Origin: Auriscalpium vulgare
Lineage: Eukaryota; Basidiomycota; Agaricomycetes; Russulales; Auriscalpiaceae
Assembly (NCBI GenBank): GCA_019915015.1
Contig: JAHBBC010000012.1
Coordinates: 1,364,001-1,428,000, forward strand
DNA: 64,000 nt
Direction of reading: 5' to 3'
Under the pieces are notes generated by a model, which saw only the letters and a program-made list of their open reading frames with translations, was not told the origin of the DNA and did not search any database. This document shows, in pieces, positions 56,040-64,000 of this stretch (the first letter of the stretch is position 1; every line of letters starts with the position of its first letter). The position numbers and the translations under genes are program-made.

Positions 56040-57251
56040 CTACTCTCCAACGGTTAGTTTTTCTATACAACGCCTCTTCATATAGTAATAGGCCGCATCG
56101 ACCACAGTTTTCGCCTGGAACGCACGATCGGGGTTATAGTACCGCTTAACGTCCAAGAATTCCGCCTGGATGACAGCCTCTGGCTCAGGGCGGAAGGGTA
56201 AAGGATCCGTATTCAGACCGATAGATAAGTAAAGCGCCACGGACAGATGGGCAGGATCCGCCTCCCTAAGGTCGGGATGCCTGTCCGCTTGTAACAGAAG
56301 CTCCGCGCTCGGCCTGATCCCTAAAACTTCGTAGAAGTTTTCACGGGGCGGGGTCTCGACTTGCGCTGCCCTCCTGAATAGCAAGTAATATGCCGCGCCC
56401 ACCAAAGACGTCGCCGGCGCCTTGCGCGAATGAAGCGTGGGGTTGGTAATTTGCGCGTCAAGAAATTCGAGGAGGATGAGAAACTTCGGTGACGGGCATG
56501 GACCAGTCTCGTCGAGAACGAGGGCTTCGAATATAAGTTGGGCGAGCTGTGTTTGGCCCAACTCAGGCGAGTGAAGGCCTACTACAGAGCAGACTGCTTG
56601 CCTGAGTGGCAGTTCCGACAGGCTCCAGGTCCTCGAAGAGTCGCGTGCGTTGAGTAACTCGTATGGAAAGGATGGCGCGGTGGTTGACTGATAACGACGC
56701 TCGAGAAAGCTGTATGCCGCGGCGCTCAGGGATGCGGCAGGGCTGGTTCGCTTGAATGCAACGGGGCAATTCCCCATATCGGTGTACGGCAGCTTGTGCT
56801 CGATGAACTCCAGGTAGGTGACAAAATCTGGGGGAGGATAGAACTCTGCGTCGGAGCCTACGGAATTGGAGTAACCCATGGCGTTGTAAAGCGCGACGGT
56901 GAGGACTGCTGGATCGACCTCGCCTAAGTTGGTGTGGGTTTGGGCGAGATGAAGGAGCGCGGCATCGTTCCGAACTGCACAGCCGGTGGCAGAGGCTTGA
57001 GATATGTGGGTGGACAGGATGTATTTGACTTCCGAGTCGGGGCTGCCCGTCACAACAGTGCTGGCGGGCGACTCTATCGAGGTATAAGCCGGAAGGTTTG
57101 TGGTCGATGGATGAAACTGGAGGGAAGGCGGCTGAATTTCAGGCGTGGTCGGCAAGCGTGAGCGCATATTTCCCATGATGAACGAGTCCAAATTATGTAA
57201 AGCTCTGGAGTCGAAGAGGGCGACCTTATTTATATGTGACGAAGAAGTCAT
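56040..57251 (-). CDS. Unknown protein made of three ~105-residue repeats
   Basis: Single open exon. The likely start is MTSSSHINKVALFDSRALHN (57251) or MGNMRSRLPTTPEIQPPSLQ (57176); the frame stays open to 57446. After a Pro/Ser-rich head, three similar units follow. Unit 1: LLHLAQTHTNLGEVDPAVLT, VALYNAMGYS, FVTYLEFIEHK, ASLSAAAYSFLERRYQ. Unit 2: LRQAVCSVVGLHSPELGQTQ, FLILLEFLDAQ, TSLVGAAYYLLFRR. Unit 3: LLLQADRHPDLREADPAHLS, VALYLSIGL, VIQAEFLDVKRYY, VVDAAYYYMKRR. The shared pattern is a helix, DPAxLxVALY, a Pro-rich turn, LEFxD, and AAYYxxxRR. No catalytic motif, signal peptide or membrane segment. I know no family with this repeat. It lies among relics next to the mating genes and is convergent with nothing nearby. 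Confidence 0.7.
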   Translation of the reverse strand: MTSSSHINKVALFDSRALHNLDSFIMGNMRSRLPTTPEIQPPSLQFHPSTTNLPAYTSIESPASTVVTGSPDSEVKYILSTHISQASATGCAVRNDAALLHLAQTHTNLGEVDPAVLTVALYNAMGYSNSVGSDAEFYPPPDFVTYLEFIEHKLPYTDMGNCPVAFKRTSPAASLSAAAYSFLERRYQSTTAPSFPYELLNARDSSRTWSLSELPLRQAVCSVVGLHSPELGQTQLAQLIFEALVLDETGPCPSPKFLILLEFLDAQITNPTLHSRKAPATSLVGAAYYLLFRRAAQVETPPRENFYEVLGIRPSAELLLQADRHPDLREADPAHLSVALYLSIGLNTDPLPFRPEPEAVIQAEFLDVKRYYNPDRAFQAKTVVDAAYYYMKRRCIEKLTVGE

Positions 57252-59054
57252 GCGGATGCAAATGATCACCGGTCGCCGAACTGCACCCGAATGAACCTGG
57301 CAGGGCCCTGCTATGTAATGCCGAGTTTGTGTCCCAACAAACGGGGGATATGTCTGGAGAACAGATGACCTGGAAAGCGTGTAGACTCGTAACCACTCTG
57401 TCTCAGCGACACTTGGGCATGGGGAGGACGCCCCTCCACCTTTCAAGTCGTCAGGCAGACGGTCACCGGTCTAGAAAGCGTGTGGATAACGGTTTCCAGG
57501 GTTGTGGTGGGAGAGCTATGGGCCGCAGGGGAGACCCGTGCTGCGCACCCCGACGCGCTGCGCGCGTCGCGCAACGCGCCCCGGCGAGAGACTCGGGCTG
57601 GCGGGTCAGAAACGACACGCCCGAGCTCGCGGCACAAAATCCCTCGAGCTGCAAGCACAGGGAGGCCCCTCGAAGCGAGAAACGCGGAACGAGGTACCAC
57701 CTGAGCAAGCGCTAGGGGTTGGTGGGTGGGTCAAAACGCGCGCGGGCGCGCGACGAAGTGGGGAGAGTGCGACGAGCGTGGGAAGCTCGCTCTGCACCTC
57801 CCGCCGCTTTCTGCCGGCGCCCAACTCAGTTACATAGCCTCCGTAAGAGGCCCCGCCTCGCAAGCTCGGCTTGCCTCTTGCCCCACGTTCGTACAGAGTC
57901 TAGCTACTACAGCTGCAACTGTCCTCGAACCTCGCCATCCGTCCTCTGCACGATCGTACTCGAACGGCCGGCCGTAGCAGGCATGTTGGCTGAAAGTGCG
58001 CGTACGGGCTGCTCGCGCTCAGTTTGATTCCGCATCGGTAAGTAGGAAAAGTGCGGAAGTCGAGTGAAGGCCCGACGTCACCGGTCACCGCGAGTGGGTA
58101 CGTAATCCCATCCGCATGGCGAGGAGTGAAACAGCCCTGTATTGCACAGACATGTCCATGGGCAACGAGGTCGGCGGTCGGCTGGCGGGGCTGGCGGGGT
58201 GCTGGCGGGACGCTGGCGGGGCTGGCGGAGGCGGGTCCCAGACGCAGGCAGGTCCGATAGATGGAAGTAAGTGTGAAGAGCGTGATCGGTAATATAAGGA
58301 GAGCACTACCTGAGAGACAAAAGGAATCCGCACTGCGGTGTGGGTGTAGGTTGTGCGAGTCAAAGAGAAGAGTGTCTGTCCACACGTCGAGCTATTTAGA
58401 CTGTGAGTCGCCACGGAGACATCGTAACGTCTTTTTCACGCCTCAAGGCTGTGTTCTCTGTGAGACGGTGGCATCTGCCTCAAGGTTTCTAGGTGCCCGT
58501 CTTGGGGTGAGATTCACATTGGTTGCCTTTGGGTACTTCGACGGCCGATGCGATGTGAGGAGAGGATGGGAGGGAGGCCGGCTGTGAGTGCTGTCCTTCT
58601 TCTTGGACGTCGCGTATTCAATTTCGAGTTGGCGTGAGGAGCGCGGGTCAATGACAACATCGACAAATCCGTTTGCAGCGAGCTGGAGTCCCATTGGACG
58701 GGTTTGTGCACGACCCGCGTCTCAATATCGCACCAAAGCAAAGCCTGATGCTTTCCTTCGTCGCCCAAGCAATTTGTGAGCGCTGTTGCATTATTGCGAA
58801 GGACACCTGGTGTACCGCCTTTTGTGTCGTCGAAAGCAACCCCTGGCCTCTCAGGAGGACGCGGGACACTCGTAGCACAGCATCGTACGTTTCTTTTCGC
58901 CTTGTCCGGTATTGTAAACTCTCTGTCCTGTTCAATTTGCCACAATCGAACGCCGACTAGCCCTTGAGTATCTAAGGTATGTTCGCGTTACGTTTTGTCG
59001 TATGTGCCGATGACACACGGTGTACAAGGTCAGCAACGCGATAGAGCATTAATG
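57252..59054. other. 1.8-kb gene-poor interval with short GC-rich repeats
   Basis: No supportable gene. It contains GC-rich sequence at 57540-57760 (gcgctgcgcgcgtcgcgcaa) and, at 58185-58240, about five imperfect copies of gctggcggg. Open frames are short and overlap in several frames. Confidence 0.5.
58185..58240 (+). repeat. Tandem gctggcggg repeat
   Basis: About five imperfect 9-10-nt units (ggctggcgggg, tgctggcggga and similar) in a gene-free interval. Confidence 0.8.
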
Positions 59055-59225
59055 GCGGCGGTTCGCCATGGCTGAGGCGAGCAAGCTGTTTGGCCAACCT
59101 GGTGGGGCGAGTGGCACGGCCTTGACGGTCCTGAAGCTGCTCGTGCTTGCAAGTGCGCAAGTGTGCAAGTGTGCAAGTGCAAGTTCGCTGGTGGCAGGCT
59201 GCAGCGGCCTTTGACTTTGGGGCTT
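59055..59225 (+). pseudogene. Relic of the Gly-rich DUF7721-like gene
   Basis: Sequence such as atggctgaggcg-gcaagctgttt and tgacggtc-tgaagctgctcgtgc is shared with the last long exon of the gene at 53758 (54477-54600), but about 35 nt in the middle and all upstream exons are missing. It then decays into a repeated gtgcaagt motif (59155-59180). No start codon or continuing frame, so this is a fragment, not a gene. Confidence 0.8.
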
Positions 59226-59489
59226 GCTGTCTTCGTCGCAGGTTAACCTAGCTTGGCCGTCAGATGCGTTGCAGACGAGCATGGCATTTTGATTCATATT
59301 GGAGCACAGGCCGGGTATACGCAAAGATTGTACTGTACAGTGGGATGTATTGAATTGATACAGAAGCATAAGTTAGCATGATAAAGACGACAGCGATACA
59401 GTATGGCAAGTGAGATAAAAAAGAGTAGGATGTGCATCGGAAGGGGAACATGGACACAGAGAGAACAGCGCATGGGGATCATAATCAAA

Positions 59490-61609
59490 TCAAGTCAGGT
59501 CTTCCTCCTTCACGCACCAGGCCAAATCCAACGAAGACGATTTGACGCTGCGCGGGGATGACGAGTCCCTGTCATCGCCGACATGCATACTTCGTGCGAA
59601 ACATGTCGCTGCAGTTGCAGTATCGCGTCTTCCGTGGAAGTATAGGGGTTGTTCTGAGAGATGCGGTGGGGATGAAGGAGGGGTTTCCAGTTCACGCATA
59701 GGCGAGTCGGGGCTGCGAGACGATATGGAGGCGAGTGAGGGCGTGCGCGATACACTGCTGCGTGGGGAGGACGATACGGACGAAGGGGTCCGTGGATGAC
59801 CGCGATCCATTGAGTCGGCGTCAGCCACCCGCACGACTGGCTGGCGCCTCTTTGGCAGGGCTGCCATTTTCCTTCGTGGAGCAGTGAGACTCGCTTTGGT
59901 GGGAATCGTCAGCGCAAGCGACGGTTTCTCCACATCGACCGGCTGCATTCTGGGTGTGCTGGACGGTCCTGAGGGTGCTCGTGCGGTTGCCCGCCCAGAG
60001 ACAGTCTGAGCGCTTCGTGGCGAAGCAAGTGGTGGGACAGCCGTCGACGGAGGAGGTAAACTCCGACGTGCTGGACTTGGGGGCGAGACCATCGTAGGCC
60101 GGGGGATGGGCGACGGGCTGCCAGGTTCTTCCTTCCATGTGGACGTCATGCCAGCAGACGTCGCCACGGCGGAAGAATTGGGACTATGCGCTCGGCTCGG
60201 CTCGTGTCGATTTCCTGGCGGAGGCATGGGGGACAGGGTGGGGTAGGTTTTGGCCGGCGGGACAGACGGCTTTCGCACACGGTTAGGCAATGGCGCAACT
60301 CTGCGCCTAGTAGTAGAGGACGCGTCCGATGGGGGCTGTGAGAACTTGACAACGACGTTAGTATCCACACCTTCAGACATATAGCGAAGAGCTCACCAGA
60401 GTATTGGAAGGACCAGCCAGAGAGACCGCCGGAGTTGAAGGCGCGCTCTTCGCTGCTGGCATAAGAGCAAACATAGGCGCTCGTGCTGCGCGGAGAGGAG
60501 CGGTGGCTCTGGGGCGTCCAGTCTTAGTGGCGTTGTCGCTAGGCACGATTCGCATCCCGTTGAAGGCATCCAACATTGACACGACATCGTGGCTAACTTT
60601 CGGCTTCGACACGTGATTTAGGGGATGGGATAGTCGAGGAAGTGGGCGATGGGAATCATGCTCTGCGTCACTGTTCGGGGGATAGCATACGGGGAAGCTG
60701 TGTATAGGTGCGCAGCAGCTGGAAAGATCGACAGTTGCGGCACAGTCGCCGAACTACAAAATTCGGGAAATGAGCATGGCGGCAAGATCAAGATGACTGC
60801 GTCCTCACCAGCGCCAGTGTCGAGGGTTCAGCGGCGGGAGGTATTTCCTGGGATGCCACACGAGATAGAGGAAGAATGGACGCTGTGGTAGTTGCATCCG
60901 TATTATCCTCTATCCGTGCCACAGGGAAAGACGTGACATTGTGCTGTGTGATTGGGTGTGAGTCGAGTAAGTGATCATTGAGCCAACCTTGATCACGCAC
61001 CGATACTCTAAGTTGTCTTGACCACGGGCTTTGTATCAGAATGCAGTCATCGCGTTCATCGTCTACGCTCTCCTGAGGTGACAGCGTCAAAAGATGTCCG
61101 ATGATATGATCCTTGGTACTCACCTCGATGCCCGGGCGCAATGGATGTTTGAACAAAGGCATTGACGGAGAGTGTGTAGAGTGAGCCAACCAGGTAAGGG
61201 AGAGGTCTACAACATGCGACGTCCATGACTGCAACGTTTTTTTGTAACGCAAGACAAATGTAGCTTCAAAGTGTTGTAGAATGTCCTCCGACGCCTGACC
61301 CGGCGTACTAATAGCCATCAAAGCAGCCGCAGAACGCGTAAATTGAGGTTCTGAGTGAGCCTTGAGACGATGGGCAGTTTTGATGTAGATCTCCGAGAGA
61401 CGCGAGGCAAGGTGTGGGCCGATTCCGATAGCCCGCAACGAAGATGCGAGGGGTGTGGGTTCTGGAAAACGGATGCTCCGGGATTGCGAAACGCAAGTAG
61501 CAGCTCCATGACAATTGCTTGTAGTAGACCGACGAAGTCGAAGAGCGTGATCGAGTATGCTCCGGAAAAGGTCGGCTTCTTGTGTACGGTGATGCGAGGG
61601 CATGGCCAA
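59490..61609 (-). CDS. HD2-like mating protein lacking a recognisable homeodomain
   Basis: Divergent partner of the HD1 gene. Exons 60809-61609, 60397-60753 and 59490-60344 join in frame (introns gtgagg...ttgtag, 55 nt, and gtgagc...tcaag with a perfect tactaac branch site, 52 nt) to give about 670 residues. The N terminus, MAMPSHHRTQEADLFRSILDHAL with LASSLRAIGIGPHLASRLSE, IYIKTAHRLKAHSEPQFTRS and ILQHFEATFVLRYKKTLQSW, has the helical pattern of the HD2 dimerisation/specificity region. The homeodomain should follow, but residues about 150-215 (PLFKHPLRPGIE, then ERDDCILIQSPWSRQLRVSV) contain no WFQN helix. At best this is a badly degraded homeodomain; SRQLRV may correspond to PRQIEV. The last two exons are Pro/Ser rich and basic, with possible nuclear signals (RRRVAPLPNRVRK, RRKMAALPKRRQP), ending CVKEEDLT-stop. 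Call by position plus N-terminal resemblance. Confidence 0.65.
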
Positions 61610-61808
61610 TGGACTCGGACTCGATGATGGTGTGCGGGGACAGGGAGTGGGGACGCGCTCTTCAGTTCGGCATCGTGGGAATCCATACTATTTGGTTCCA
61701 CCAACAATCCATTGTCCTACGTAAGCAAACGGACAGCCATTGTCTCGCCTTGTACAAATTGCGAATGCACCCACATTGTCAACTTCATCGACCACCCACG
61801 CTCGCAAC
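61610..61808. promoter_or_regulatory. Divergent HD2/HD1 promoter with ATTGT/ACAAT words
   Basis: 199 bp separate the two start codons. The sequence holds an inverted pair ACAAT-cc-ATTGT at 61704-61715 and two further ATTGTC words at 61739-61744 and 61775-61780. ACAAT is the core bound by HMG-box factors, which control mating genes in several fungi; use here is inference. Confidence 0.5.
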
Positions 61809-63800
61809 ATGCCTTCCCGAAACTTCCGGTACGAACTCACGCAGGTCAACTCAGACTTCCTCCTCGCCATGACACAGGGCCCGGCTGCTCTCGAGCGTTT
61901 TCAACAGAAATGGAGCCAACTGTGGCGAAGCGTCAAAAAGGCCGCACAACACGGCCTTCTGGACGACGCTGCATTATCCCTTGCCTCCACCTCTTCCAAG
62001 AACTTGGAGATTCTTGCTCAATATTTCCTTGAAACAACGACCCTTGCCGACGAAATCTCTTCGTCTCTTCGCCACACCGCCCTCCAGAACCTGTCGGGCT
62101 GCGACGCCCAAGCGACCTCCCACCCACAACAAGTCAGCGGCTCCGTGAAGCCCTTTTTCAAAACTTTTCCTTCCCCAAATGGCGACGTTGATGACGCGGT
62201 CTCGCCATCGGCGTACCCATGGTTGATGAAGAATTTACACAACCCTTATCCATCCCTCAGGGAGAAGGACGAGATGGCGCAATTGACGGGGCTTCCTGTT
62301 GCGTCCGTGGATGCGTGGTTTCGCTCAGTCAGGCATCACATTGGATGGACGTCGCTGTGCCAAACCCATTTCGCAGGATCCCCCTCTGCCACCATCTACG
62401 CGGCTCGCCTTGCCTACTTGGATGATGGAGTGGGGTTGTCGGCCGATGTTGTCTTCGACTTCAACATCGTGAAGGTACATGCAGAGACCTTGTACGTCGG
62501 TATAGGCCCCGACTCGGATGCTTGTGGCGCCGATGTGGCGGGCGTATATGCCACGGATACGAACCCCTCCCCTCCCCTTCTTGACCAGCACGCGACCCCT
62601 CTGGATGTTGACAATGATAACGTGGAAGAGGAAGATACAACGCCTCCCCCACCTATCGCCGGTACGAAAAGGCGTGCGACAGAGGACCCAGCAACCGCTT
62701 CAAGTATTGACTCGAGATTGTCAAAACGTACAAGGTACGCACCAGCAGATCGTGTATTCTGCCTCCGCTCAACGTCTTTTAGACTTAGTCCTGCTCCATC
62801 TTCGTCCGTTACTTCATCGCCCTGGTCGCCGTCCAACTCTACCTCATTTCAATTCATTGATCCCTGTGCCACCGTCTCGTCAACCTTCTCCCCGGCAATA
62901 CCTGCCTTGGCAGATATGCAACTCTCTGCAACGACCATTGATGCCAGTGCAGGTGCTTTCGCGTCTGCGTCACTGGTTTCGGACGTCTCTATTCGTCCAA
63001 CAGAGGCAGCCCAATACAGTCCGACTGTGTTAGGAAAGCGCGCCGCGTCTGATTCGGATCCAGGTCGCCAGGCGAAACGCGTGCATATCCTTCATGGCGT
63101 CGACGAATCCCCCTATCCCTCGTTGCCCATGCCAACGAGCTCTCTGCTAGCTAGTCCTGGCTATCGACCCTCTGCTCCCCTTCCGGATCCAAACCCCGAC
63201 CCCGCGCACGCAACTTTCCTTGCTTTGGACCGCACATCTGGCTACGAGGGTGCGAGCTCATCCCTTTCCGAATTCGCATTCGTGGACAATATTGTGCGCA
63301 CCGAGGATGCCCCACCTGGTACGCTGTTACGCGCTATCCCCGCGTCATTCAAGCTCATCTCTGCTTCAGAGGCGACTAGTCCACACGATACAGCGGTCGG
63401 CGACCCATTGTCACCACTCTCCACCGATCTAGCAGATGAAACAGGACTACGCTCGTTGGACGACTTGTTCCAACTTTCTCCAGACGAATCATTCTTCCCG
63501 CCATATAACGACTTTGTGACCTCGACGGAGGAGATTGATTGGTCTTCCTTTGATGAGTTGATACGCTCTACGTCTCTTTCCTCGGGGTCATCATCACCAT
63601 CACTCTCTGCCTCCAGTGTGGCATCGCCTCTCAGTGACTCACCTTCGCCTTTTGGCGATCCATCCTCTTTCGATTTGTTACTCCGTGAAGAGGGCTCTTG
63701 TGCTCACGACGAACTTACATCCTCCCTCCCTCTCGACGTTGGCGTCTGTGACGCAGAACAGTTTAACCTATGGGCTTCAATTTTTGACACTTTAGCATAA
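61809..63800 (+). CDS. HD1: HD1 homeodomain mating-type protein
   Basis: HD1 proteins pair with HD2 proteins of another allele to switch on dikaryon development. The start MPSRNFRYELTQVNSDFLLA (61809; a 23-codon longer frame begins at 61740) leads into the helical specificity region: AALERFQQKWSQLWRSVKKA, SKNLEILAQYFLETTTLADE. Residues about 130-190 form the atypical homeodomain: AYPWLMKNLHNPYPSLREKD, EMAQLTGLPVASVDAWFRSV, then RHHIGWTSLCQTHF. It has the loop NPYPS, WF in helix 3 and the GW that follows in HD1 members. A bipartite nuclear signal (TKRRATEDPATASS...SRLSKRTR, about 300) and a long Ser/Pro-rich, acidic tail follow. A 48-nt segment (62735-62782, gtacgc...tttag) could be an intron; it has no stop and keeps the frame. 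About 660 residues, ending 63800. Confidence 0.93.
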   Translation: MPSRNFRYELTQVNSDFLLAMTQGPAALERFQQKWSQLWRSVKKAAQHGLLDDAALSLASTSSKNLEILAQYFLETTTLADEISSSLRHTALQNLSGCDAQATSHPQQVSGSVKPFFKTFPSPNGDVDDAVSPSAYPWLMKNLHNPYPSLREKDEMAQLTGLPVASVDAWFRSVRHHIGWTSLCQTHFAGSPSATIYAARLAYLDDGVGLSADVVFDFNIVKVHAETLYVGIGPDSDACGADVAGVYATDTNPSPPLLDQHATPLDVDNDNVEEEDTTPPPPIAGTKRRATEDPATASSIDSRLSKRTRYAPADRVFCLRSTSFRLSPAPSSSVTSSPWSPSNSTSFQFIDPCATVSSTFSPAIPALADMQLSATTIDASAGAFASASLVSDVSIRPTEAAQYSPTVLGKRAASDSDPGRQAKRVHILHGVDESPYPSLPMPTSSLLASPGYRPSAPLPDPNPDPAHATFLALDRTSGYEGASSSLSEFAFVDNIVRTEDAPPGTLLRAIPASFKLISASEATSPHDTAVGDPLSPLSTDLADETGLRSLDDLFQLSPDESFFPPYNDFVTSTEEIDWSSFDELIRSTSLSSGSSSPSLSASSVASPLSDSPSPFGDPSSFDLLLREEGSCAHDELTSSLPLDVGVCDAEQFNLWASIFDTLA

Positions 63801-64000
63801 CTCAAATCACCTATGGCTCGATATCGCTCGCTGTATATGTTTTTTCCCTCCCCTTATCTCTCTCTATATCTCTCTCTCTCCCTCTGTATTTTTCTATCTC
63901 TCTCTCCGTCTGTATTTTCTCTATGCTTATTTGATATGTACCTCGACATGCGTCTCATGTGCCATGTATTGTTACTTCTCTCTCTCTTCTACCAATGCCA
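63801..64000. repeat. CT-rich microsatellite downstream of HD1
   Basis: Runs of (tc)n with occasional ta and tg (63845-63990) fill the end of the window, probably partly in the HD1 3' UTR. No gene. Confidence 0.8.

Noticed and set aside
57329..58587. Several overlapping 70-160-residue frames on both strands
   Set aside because: They overlap in four or more frames, are GC-driven, and show no domain or consistent splice signals.
49431..59490. Transposon as cause of the relic-rich region
   Set aside because: I found no terminal inverted or long direct repeats, reverse transcriptase, integrase or transposase frame; the structure is explained by a tandem duplication plus deletions.
1..64000. CRISPR arrays, bacterial operons, ribosome binding sites, rRNA or tRNA genes
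   Set aside because: The window is eukaryotic, with spliced genes. I saw no tRNA-like cloverleaf, rRNA or regularly spaced repeat array; a tRNA scan would be needed to exclude a split tRNA.

Overview
The window is nuclear DNA of a filamentous basidiomycete, most likely an Agaricomycete. Genes are dense and alternate in strand, and coding regions are broken by many introns of about 45-60 nt. The right end carries a divergently transcribed HD1/HD2 homeodomain mating-type (MAT-A type) gene pair. Several neighbours (glycogenin, RPB2, SLA2 and a glycine dehydrogenase relic) are ones I know as common companions of that locus. I could not run a search, so the species is not assigned.

Left part (0.2-24.7 kb): meiotic recombinase dmc1 (-), TFIIIB subunit bdp1 (-), an unknown Cys-cluster protein (+), an unknown C-terminally membrane-anchored protein (-), a disordered protein (-), SURF1/Shy1 (-), the endocytic adaptor sla2 (+), a large disordered Ser/Pro protein (-), a stand-alone voltage-sensor-like membrane protein (-), splicing factor cwc25 (+) and a small unknown protein (-). 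A gene-poor gap of about 2.6 kb follows (24.7-27.3 kb).

Middle part (27.3-49.4 kb): an NAD(P)-binding epimerase-like protein (+), an MFS transporter (+), REV7/MAD2B (+), sorting nexin SNX4 (-), a PTM1/GPR107-type seven-TM protein (+), RPB2 (-), a fructosamine-kinase-like protein (-), an ADCK2-type ABC1 kinase (-) and a long glycogenin (+).

Right part (49.4-64 kb): a rearranged, relic-rich stretch. Two tandem copies of an Ala-rich gene flank a chimeric junction made of a fragment of an unknown gene joined to a fragment of glycogenin. This is the footprint of a tandem duplication whose ends lay inside two genes. Next come an intact small unknown gene, a Gly-rich protein, a 5' relic of glycine dehydrogenase, a three-repeat protein of unknown function, a second relic of the Gly-rich gene, and then the HD2 (-) / HD1 (+) pair.

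The most striking observation is at the mating locus. HD1 has a clear atypical homeodomain. The divergently transcribed partner has an HD2-like N-terminal region and a roughly 670-residue three-exon model, but no recognisable homeodomain (no WFQN helix). If real, the pair has one DNA-binding half and one dimerisation-only half. Other points are a 9-nt micro-exon in dmc1, another in the membrane-anchored gene, several GC-AG introns, and a sla2 start codon split by an intron.
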